Assembly: GCA_029938555.1 (NCBI GenBank)
Contig: JAOZUR010000018.1
Span: 1 to 46,281 of the forward strand
Reading direction: 5' to 3'
Length of the DNA stretch: 46,281 nucleotides
Source: Candidatus Sabulitectum sp.
GTDB taxonomy: Bacteria > Fermentibacterota > Fermentibacteria > Fermentibacterales > JCC-6
The position numbers were made by a program, and so were the translations under genes. The first letter of the stretch is position 1, and each line of letters begins with the position of its first letter. Shown piece by piece: positions 40,693-46,281 of the stretch. The notes under the pieces are model-generated. The model was given only the letters and a program-made list of their open reading frames with translations. It made no database searches and was not told the DNA's origin.

Positions 40693-41762
40693 TAGAATCG
40701 AAGACCAATCTCGGCTATGAAGTTGGTAAAGTTTGTTTCAAAACCGTTGTTTTCAGTAAACGAGTTCTTTTGCCCACCGAATCTGAATCGAAGATTTTCC
40801 GTAGGATACACTGTGCCCATCACAGAAGTAATACATTGTTGTTCTTCCAGCTCTGTGTCTGGTGTTAAATAATCATGACTTACAGATATGGAAACAGTTT
40901 TTATACTTTGGATGTTCCAAGGATGATAGCTTGCAGTAAGGGAACCCCATAAACCTTTAAATTTGGGTGCTAACTCGCCTGTTACAACATCAACTCGTTT
41001 CCAGTTATCACCAGTGGTGTACTCGCCAGCTAAAGACAAATCATACCAATTTGAAATTTCATAATCAAAAGAAAAATCAGCAGAAATAACGTTTTGCCTA
41101 GAGCTTACAGAGTAACCTGAAGGTTCATAATAGTTTGGCATACCTTGTCTGTGTGAGGCTGTCGAGGCACCAAGAATAAGATCTATTGAAGGAATTCTGA
41201 TTTCGCCTCGGAAGGTGTATAGAAGTTCATTGTCCACCCGTTCGTCTGCCCGTTGATCTCCGTTGAATATACCGGCAGTACCTCTGAGTTCCATGCCATA
41301 ATATTCGGGAAGTTTAATACGAAGATCAAAACCCAGATCTCTTCCTGCATAAGTGAGGTTTTCACACAGATCATATACCAAAGGTCTGTCAAACATGCTA
41401 AGATCCCAGGAGCTAATATTGCCACCAAGTAGAGTTTCTTTTTTAAATTGACCAAATCGAGCGGTGGACCAGTTAGCAGGGTCCCAAGTAATAACAGCAT
41501 CCTTCAGAAAAATATCATCAGGTCTGATTTCCACTTTTAAATTGGCTTTCAGAGTTTCTGTAAACTCTGAGCTTAGTTCAAATCCTGATCTGCGAATAGA
41601 GAATTCCCTGGAAGGAATTGTATTGTAAGCTCCCCATTCTGTAAACCCACCATCCAAATATCCTGAAACTTTGAATTGTTCAGAATTTGAATTTTCCACA
41701 TCAACATCAGCCTGAGTGATTTGTGTTATTAACAGAAGAATTACAAAAACTCGGAAAAACAT
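40692..41762 (-). CDS. outer-membrane beta-barrel porin, phosphate-selective (OprO/P) type
   Basis: This 356-residue protein has a signal peptide (about 1-18, ending TQA) and a run of alternating beta strands with aromatic girdles, ending in GLRF with a terminal Phe, the outer-membrane assembly signal. REFSIRRSGFELSSEF, TARFGQFKKE and GNDQRAD-like loops recall the OprO/OprP phosphate-selective porin family. AAGGAG lies 6 bases before the ATG, overlapping the CotH stop. In this operon a phosphate or polyphosphate role is attractive but unproven. Confidence 0.85.
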   Translation of the reverse strand: MFFRVFVILLLITQITQADVDVENSNSEQFKVSGYLDGGFTEWGAYNTIPSREFSIRRSGFELSSEFTETLKANLKVEIRPDDIFLKDAVITWDPANWSTARFGQFKKETLLGGNISSWDLSMFDRPLVYDLCENLTYAGRDLGFDLRIKLPEYYGMELRGTAGIFNGDQRADERVDNELLYTFRGEIRIPSIDLILGASTASHRQGMPNYYEPSGYSVSSRQNVISADFSFDYEISNWYDLSLAGEYTTGDNWKRVDVVTGELAPKFKGLWGSLTASYHPWNIQSIKTVSISVSHDYLTPDTELEEQQCITSVMGTVYPTENLRFRFGGQKNSFTENNGFETNFTNFIAEIGLRF

Positions 41763-41772
41763 ATTTATCTCC

Positions 41773-44229
41773 TTAGTTCAAAACGGTGAAACGGGTTGAA
41801 GCAGAAGCCCCTGATGATCTTAAATATAGAACATAAATGCCATTGGGAAGTTTATCTCTGAAATCGGAAAAAACAGAACCTGTGTTATTCTCGGTAAGTA
41901 CAATTTGTGATTGAACTCTGCCTGTTAGATCATAGATAATAATTTCAGCAGGAAGAGAAGGCGTTCTGTAAGAAAAGCTGAAAGCACCATTGTTTGGGTT
42001 CTGCGAGGTAAGATTGATGGAAGTTAGACTTGCTGTAACAGACCATCCTGGGTTAAGCATACCAGGGGTACCAGGGGGCAAGGTGGAATTCCAGCTTTCT
42101 CTAACAGCCAAGTTCGAAAGAGGTGAATCAAGAAACATGATTCCTTCTTGGTTAATGGGCCAGTTACTGTTCCAGGCGAAAGAAAAGATTTTATTACTCA
42201 GCTCTGAATAAAGAGAGAGAGAATCCTCTTCATTTGTTATGCTAAAATCAAGATTTATAACATCACAAGAAACCTGGCGGAACATATCAGGATTTGAAGC
42301 AACAAGAAGCAGTTCCATGGGAGACAAGACTGTTCCCGGCGTTAAAAAGGAAATATTTTTTTCTGAATCCATTAAGTACCATTGGGAAAGATCTATATCA
42401 AACAGTGTATTGTTGTATAACTCAATCCAGTCGCTGCCATTTCCCGCTGAAATTTCGCTGGGAATAATGCTTTGTGGGTTTTGGGGAAGGCTGTCACTGC
42501 CTGAAATCTGCCATGAGTGCATATAATTCCATGAAGGATCAAAAAGTTGAAGAGTTGTTTCCAAAGGGTAGGAAGTACCTGCATCTCCATATATGCTGGA
42601 ACCTCCGAAAATAGGTTCTGCATCTTTTGAATTGTTTGTAAGATAAATTGTTTCACCAGGTGAAACTAGAATTGATTCAGAAAGAAATACATTACCTTTA
42701 GGTTCACCTAAAGAGAAGCGGCACATGGAAAGATCTTGAGTTACTGAAGCAGTATTAGTAACAGGAAGTACCCAGAGGTTTTCCCCACACCAAACGGGAA
42801 TTCCCGGTTGAAAAAGATCAGGATATAACCCAGCAAGGGCAACTCGGGCAGAAGGGGTAGGATCCGGTCTTGTATCATATTCTCTTATGCTCCACCCGGG
42901 AAAAAACATAGGCATATGGTCATTGTCTCCGTAAGGTCCCACAGAAATATGAACGCTGTATGTTTCTGGTGGAACTGGAATTTCTATTTCCCATAAATCT
43001 TCCTCCATCTGCTCCATGTTGAACCAAACTTCTGGCTGCCTGTCGAACGACACAAGGCATGGTGCATAATAAGGATCACCACTTTTTATGGTAAGTTCCA
43101 CTTTGACGGTTGATTCCATGTTTAAACACGATGACAAAGTCAGTTGGTCGATCACTGGAATTTCATCTTCAAGTTCCATTTCAGGAAGAAATAATGCTCT
43201 GGCAGAAAGATCATTGATCATTACTGCACATAAAGAGTCAAACTGAGAGATGGAGTACTGGTAATAGGGATCTGAAACTAAGTCGTCTCGTATAAGAAGA
43301 CGGATAGAATCAATAAATACTGGAAGTTCATTCTCGAAAATTGAACGGGTTTGACCCAGCAGATGGTTGAATTCAAGTCTGTTGTTTGGATCTGAAAGAA
43401 GCCCCCTTGAAGCTCCGAATTGACCAATATCTGCAAGGTTGAAATCAGTTTCCCATTGTTCAGTGTAAACACCTTCCCAAGTGTTTCCAAATGTGGCATC
43501 ACGATCCCACGGATAATAGTGCCACAGCTCATTATAGTAGTGAAGATAGAAATTTTTGATAACACCATCTTTGTCACCTATTGCTGCATGCACAACAAAA
43601 GCCGCAAGAAACTCACTGGTGGCAAGGGAAGAAACATCATTTCTGAAACATGCTTCGATTAGTTCCAGTAATTGCTGCTGGTATATGGCACTATCGACTT
43701 TCGGTTCCAAACCGGCGATTGAACAAGTATCTGAAAAGTGATGGGCAAGCCGGCCCATGGTATCTGTATTTTTAAACAAAGGGCCAAAACCAAGGCCATT
43801 TTTTAAGTAAAAAAGCCTGTCAATTCTTTCAACCTGATCATAAACTCCGTAGTTAGCACCATTTATAGAAAGACTGATAAATTGAGTTTCTGGAGCAGGA
43901 AAACCAAGTTCCCTGGTGATATAAAGACCAAGAGCGTTTCTCATTAGAGAGGCATCGCGGTACTGTGCATTCAAAAGTAAATGACTGCCAAATGGAAACA
44001 TATCCGGATTATCAACAATTATGTGCCAGCTTTTTTTAACACACCACAAACTGGTACCACCTCGAAAAGAAAGGGTACAGTCGGTTTCTTCACCATTGAA
44101 TGAAATAGAAGCAGGAACACTCTGTTCAATAAAAGGATTAGAGTATAATTGCTCTAGGTATATTGGATCAACATCTACAGAATAAAGAGGTAGGGATCCT
44201 TGAAAAATTAGTAATATTAGATAAATCAT
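41773..44229 (-). CDS. secreted CotH-kinase protein with lamin-tail and sorting domains
   Basis: This 818-residue protein has several parts. A signal segment (1-18) is followed by a CotH kinase domain (about 45-340) with NYGVYDQVERIDRLF (126-140) and the metal-binding WDRDATFG (241-248) motif. Then come Ig-like/linker regions (about 360-575), an LTD domain (about 585-690) and a C-terminal Por/T9SS-like sorting domain (about 745-818, ending IYDLTGRVQS ... NGIYVLYLRSSGAS). CotH kinases phosphorylate proteins. First gene of the operon with porin, VTC and DUF4956. No ribosome site precedes the ATG, which lies only 8 bases from a TATAAT, so the mRNA may be leaderless. Confidence 0.92.
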   Translation of the reverse strand: MIYLILLIFQGSLPLYSVDVDPIYLEQLYSNPFIEQSVPASISFNGEETDCTLSFRGGTSLWCVKKSWHIIVDNPDMFPFGSHLLLNAQYRDASLMRNALGLYITRELGFPAPETQFISLSINGANYGVYDQVERIDRLFYLKNGLGFGPLFKNTDTMGRLAHHFSDTCSIAGLEPKVDSAIYQQQLLELIEACFRNDVSSLATSEFLAAFVVHAAIGDKDGVIKNFYLHYYNELWHYYPWDRDATFGNTWEGVYTEQWETDFNLADIGQFGASRGLLSDPNNRLEFNHLLGQTRSIFENELPVFIDSIRLLIRDDLVSDPYYQYSISQFDSLCAVMINDLSARALFLPEMELEDEIPVIDQLTLSSCLNMESTVKVELTIKSGDPYYAPCLVSFDRQPEVWFNMEQMEEDLWEIEIPVPPETYSVHISVGPYGDNDHMPMFFPGWSIREYDTRPDPTPSARVALAGLYPDLFQPGIPVWCGENLWVLPVTNTASVTQDLSMCRFSLGEPKGNVFLSESILVSPGETIYLTNNSKDAEPIFGGSSIYGDAGTSYPLETTLQLFDPSWNYMHSWQISGSDSLPQNPQSIIPSEISAGNGSDWIELYNNTLFDIDLSQWYLMDSEKNISFLTPGTVLSPMELLLVASNPDMFRQVSCDVINLDFSITNEEDSLSLYSELSNKIFSFAWNSNWPINQEGIMFLDSPLSNLAVRESWNSTLPPGTPGMLNPGWSVTASLTSINLTSQNPNNGAFSFSYRTPSLPAEIIIYDLTGRVQSQIVLTENNTGSVFSDFRDKLPNGIYVLYLRSSGASASTRFTVLN

Positions 44230-44235
44230 AGTTTC

Positions 44236-44247
44236 GTATTATAATAC
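44236..44247. promoter_or_regulatory. palindromic -10 shared by two divergent genes
   Basis: GTATTATAATAC is a perfect 12-bp palindrome that gives TATAAT on each strand. It lies in the 46-bp gap between the CotH gene (minus, ATG 44229) and the thioredoxin-like gene (plus, TTG 44276). No good -35 was found on either side. On the minus strand the predicted start of transcription is at or next to the CotH ATG. Confidence 0.5.
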
Positions 44248-44275
44248 AATCCAATCTAGTTTTTAGGAGGTAATT

Positions 44276-44695
44276 TTGTTCTTAATGTTCTTAGTAATAG
44301 TGGCTTCAACAGATTTTGTTCCTATTAATGACTTTGCTGAACTTGATGCTGTTGCCGCGCCAACTGATTTTGGTTTGCTTATTATAATGTCAGAGGATTC
44401 TGTGGCGAACAAAGCCATAACTTTTGAAGTTCTAGAGTCTATAGAAATCATGGATCCAGATGGAGAAACTGATATTTCTTTGTATTTTGTAACCATGAAT
44501 GCATCAGGTTATTCAGAAATGGCAAACATTGCCGGTAAATTTGGTGGATTCCCTACAGTTGTAAGCCTTGTGGGACATTGCGGTTTTCTTGAGTTGGATC
44601 CTGAGTTTCTTGCCTCGGAAATAGAAGATGCATGGTATACCTGGGGCGGCGGATCTACGCAGGGTATCTGTAATTACTGCACTAGATGTAATTAG
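44276..44695 (+). CDS. secreted thioredoxin-like small protein with a Cys-rich tail
   Basis: This 139-residue protein starts with a hydrophobic segment (about 1-11), likely a signal peptide or anchor. The rest has a beta-alpha-beta order (GLLIIMSED, helix, DISLYFVTMNAS, helix, FGGFPTVVSLVG) with Phe-Pro-Thr at the place of the thioredoxin cis-proline loop. No CxxC is found at the normal active-site place. The protein ends with ICNYCTRCN, giving Cys132, Cys135 and Cys138, a C-x2-C-x2-C tail. Start TTG, GGAGG 5 bases upstream. Fold by eye only; function unknown. Confidence 0.65.
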   Translation: MFLMFLVIVASTDFVPINDFAELDAVAAPTDFGLLIIMSEDSVANKAITFEVLESIEIMDPDGETDISLYFVTMNASGYSEMANIAGKFGGFPTVVSLVGHCGFLELDPEFLASEIEDAWYTWGGGSTQGICNYCTRCN

Positions 44696-44718
44696 ACCCA
44701 TCTGTATTAGATAGGTCT
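44694..44718 (+). terminator. imperfect hairpin between convergent genes
   Basis: AGACC-ATCT pairs with AGAT-GGTCT with one mismatch and a 5-base loop, starting at the stop codon of the thioredoxin-like gene. Only GTTT follows, so termination would be weak. The converging beta-propeller gene ends 22 bases away. Confidence 0.35.
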
Positions 44719-44739
44719 ATGTTTAGGGGCTTTGATAAG

Positions 44740-46164
44740 TTACTTAATCACAAGAAGTTTAGCACTGTCTTCAAAAAGTTCACCATTAACAGAAGTGCTG
44801 ACTCTTACAAGATAAATACCTGCAGGATATTCAGATGTATTCCAATACAGGTTATTATTAATTGTTTGAGTAAGAACTGATCTACCGCTGGTATTGTATA
44901 TGGAACACTGGCCGGTTTCGTTGCCGATACTGATTTTGTATGTGCTTCCTGTTCTGGAAACCTGAAGAAGATTTTCAGAAAAGGGATCTGGAGTATCATT
45001 GTTAATAGATGACTGTGTTTCCAGACAGGCCAGAATACCATTTCCATAAATCACATAAACCTCTCCATTACTTCCAACAATGGGGCTACCCACATCAGAG
45101 CCAAGATTGAAGCTTTGAATGGTGGTTCCAGTGTTTGGGTCAAGTATATGTAAAAGCCCTGATTCAGTGCCAATAAGCACTTTGCCAGATCCTTCTATGA
45201 TCGGGTTGGACAGGTAACCCTGTGAAAAAGATCTGGACCAGATTTCAGTACCAGAAGTATCTACCTTTTTTAACATGCTTCCATTGCTGGCGAAGTAGAA
45301 AAATCCAGAAGGATCAATGGCAGCGGTCTGCTGCACTGAATTTGAAATTGAAGTGGTCCATCTTTCAGTTCCATCTCCATCAAGGATTCTCCAGTGACCG
45401 CCACTCATATTCCCAAGATCACCGAAAAGAATGAATTTGTTACTGTCGAACTGTGCCACTGAAGGGGAGCTGTAAACAATGTTCATAATTGAATTGTATT
45501 CGTAAGACCAGATTTTGTTACCTGTTGCAGTATCAATTGAATGAATTTCGGAGTCACCAGGAATAGCATAAATTGTAGATCCAGATGGATCCAGAGCAGA
45601 AGCTGTATTGAAACCGTCTGCATTTTCAAAAGAGACTTTCCATTTTTCAGACCCATCCGGATTTAATGCGGATAGATAAGAGGTAAAAACAGTTTCAGTA
45701 ATAGAGTCACCAATATAAATAGTACCATCTGAACCAATAGTCGGGCCACCATTTACAGGGTGGATCATGGGATAAGCCCACAACTCAGTTCCATCTTGTG
45801 TATAAGCATACAAGGAACCATCAGAGCATGGAAAGTAAACAGAGCCGTTGTTCAGTGCAGGAGGGCCCATGAAAACATGTGGTGTTTGTACACTCCATCT
45901 TAAATTACCTTCAGGATCAAGAGAAACAAAATAATATCCAGCGGCGTAATAAATGTTTCCATTATCATCAAGAGATGGTTGGTTCCACTGCCAGCCTGGG
46001 GCAGCCTGCGGAGGGCTATATGTCCATGAAAGAGCCAGATCTTCCTGGATGGTTATTTGTGTTTTCCCTGTGTTTTGAGCATCATGCATATACTGTGGCC
46101 ATGCGGAACCGGAAGCGGAAGAGATAAGTAAAAAAAGCAAACCGGATATTGTTATTAGTTTCAT
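44740..46164 (-). CDS. secreted PQQ-type beta-propeller with sorting domain
   Basis: This 474-residue protein has a signal peptide (about 1-20) and repeated propeller blades with the Trp-containing pattern (GNLRWSVQTP, GTELWAYPM, GNKIWSYEY, GTEIWSRSF), as in BamB-like or PQQ-binding-like propellers. Some blades carry TIYIGD or VLIGTESGLLHILDP turns. The last 85 residues form a Por/T9SS-like sorting domain (QCSIYNTSGRSVLTQ ... YPAGIYLVRVS ... KLLVIK). It is probably displayed at the cell surface. AAGGA lies 6 bases before the ATG. Confidence 0.9.
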   Translation of the reverse strand: MKLITISGLLFLLISSASGSAWPQYMHDAQNTGKTQITIQEDLALSWTYSPPQAAPGWQWNQPSLDDNGNIYYAAGYYFVSLDPEGNLRWSVQTPHVFMGPPALNNGSVYFPCSDGSLYAYTQDGTELWAYPMIHPVNGGPTIGSDGTIYIGDSITETVFTSYLSALNPDGSEKWKVSFENADGFNTASALDPSGSTIYAIPGDSEIHSIDTATGNKIWSYEYNSIMNIVYSSPSVAQFDSNKFILFGDLGNMSGGHWRILDGDGTERWTTSISNSVQQTAAIDPSGFFYFASNGSMLKKVDTSGTEIWSRSFSQGYLSNPIIEGSGKVLIGTESGLLHILDPNTGTTIQSFNLGSDVGSPIVGSNGEVYVIYGNGILACLETQSSINNDTPDPFSENLLQVSRTGSTYKISIGNETGQCSIYNTSGRSVLTQTINNNLYWNTSEYPAGIYLVRVSTSVNGELFEDSAKLLVIK

Positions 46165-46175
46165 TAAAATTCCTT

Positions 46176-46202
46176 AAAAAAAGGGGCAGCATCAGCTACC
46201 CC
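46176..46202 (-). terminator. intrinsic terminator of the upstream partial gene
   Basis: On the minus strand GGGGTAGC pairs with GCTGCCCC (one G-T pair) with a 4-base loop and is followed by seven T residues. It ends the gene running in from the right edge. It lies only 12 bases before the beta-propeller ATG, so that gene needs a promoter overlapping this hairpin or depends on read-through. Confidence 0.82.
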
Positions 46203-46219
46203 AAATAAATAGTTCAGTC

Positions 46220-46281
46220 TTACAGTTCGGAAAGAGGATCTTCAGGTAGGTTATTGTCTTTTCTCCATGAAGCAACCACAG
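46220..46281 (-). CDS. C-terminal tail of an unidentified protein (partial)
   Basis: The last 19 codons of a minus-strand gene enter from the right edge and end at TAA (46220-46222), reading VVASWRKDNNLPEDPLSEL. A terminator follows 17 bases later. The piece is too short to identify; the acidic, Pro-rich tail is not a sorting domain. Confidence 0.6.
   Translation of the reverse strand, partial: VVASWRKDNNLPEDPLSEL

Noticed and set aside
44263-44496. Minus-strand open frame opposite the thioredoxin-like gene
   Set aside because: The plus-strand gene has GGAGG and a plausible protein; the antisense frame has neither.

Overview
The window is the replication-origin region of a bacterial chromosome plus about 15 kb of accessory genes on its right side. 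I read it as an uncultured, anaerobic, fermentative, Gram-negative bacterium of the FCB type (Cloacimonadota / Fermentibacterota-like). This rests on a V/A-type ATPase with sodium-site residues, a ferredoxin-dependent 2-oxoacid oxidoreductase next to phosphotransbutyrylase and butyrate kinase, an outer-membrane porin, and secreted proteins ending in Por/T9SS-like sorting domains. The taxon is an inference. The DNA is AT-rich, and an unusual share of genes start with TTG or GTG.

Layout, left to right: (1) 326-1054, a small secreted protein with a strong Shine-Dalgarno sequence and its own terminator. (2) 1112-9640, a complete minus-strand V/A-type ATPase operon in Thermus order (G/H, I, K, E, C, F, A, B, D), headed by a region with DnaA-box-like sites and a 9-bp palindrome. 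(3) 9825-10552, a bactofilin and a membrane coiled-coil protein. (4) 10627-22555, all minus strand: dnaA, dnaN, dciA (DUF721), gyrB, gyrA, a 1189-residue unknown helical protein and an asparaginase. (5) 22748-30521, all plus strand: rpmH, rnpA, yidD, yidC, mnmE, mnmG, rsmG, parA, parB and an 8Fe ferredoxin, with two parS sites. The strand switch lies between dnaA and rpmH, so genes on both sides point away from the origin.

(6) 30584-33490, a minus-strand operon of a HAD hydrolase (probable CTG start), two membrane proteins and a GT4 glycosyltransferase. (7) 33586-37947, ptb-buk-iorA-iorB. Together these can convert a 2-oxoacid to acyl-CoA plus reduced ferredoxin and then make ATP by acyl-phosphate. 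(8) 38004-39174, a DUF4126 membrane protein and a lamin-tail-domain secreted protein. (9) 39221-44229, a tightly packed minus-strand operon of CotH kinase, a phosphate-selective-type porin, a VTC-type polyphosphate polymerase and DUF4956. (10) 44276 to the end, a thioredoxin-like small protein, a secreted PQQ-type beta-propeller with a sorting domain, and the tail of one more gene. No tRNA, rRNA, CRISPR array, insertion sequence or prophage gene was seen.

The best candidates for something undescribed are the 1189-residue protein co-translated with gyrA, the CotH/porin/VTC/DUF4956 operon, and the DnaA-box-like cluster in front of the ATPase operon.
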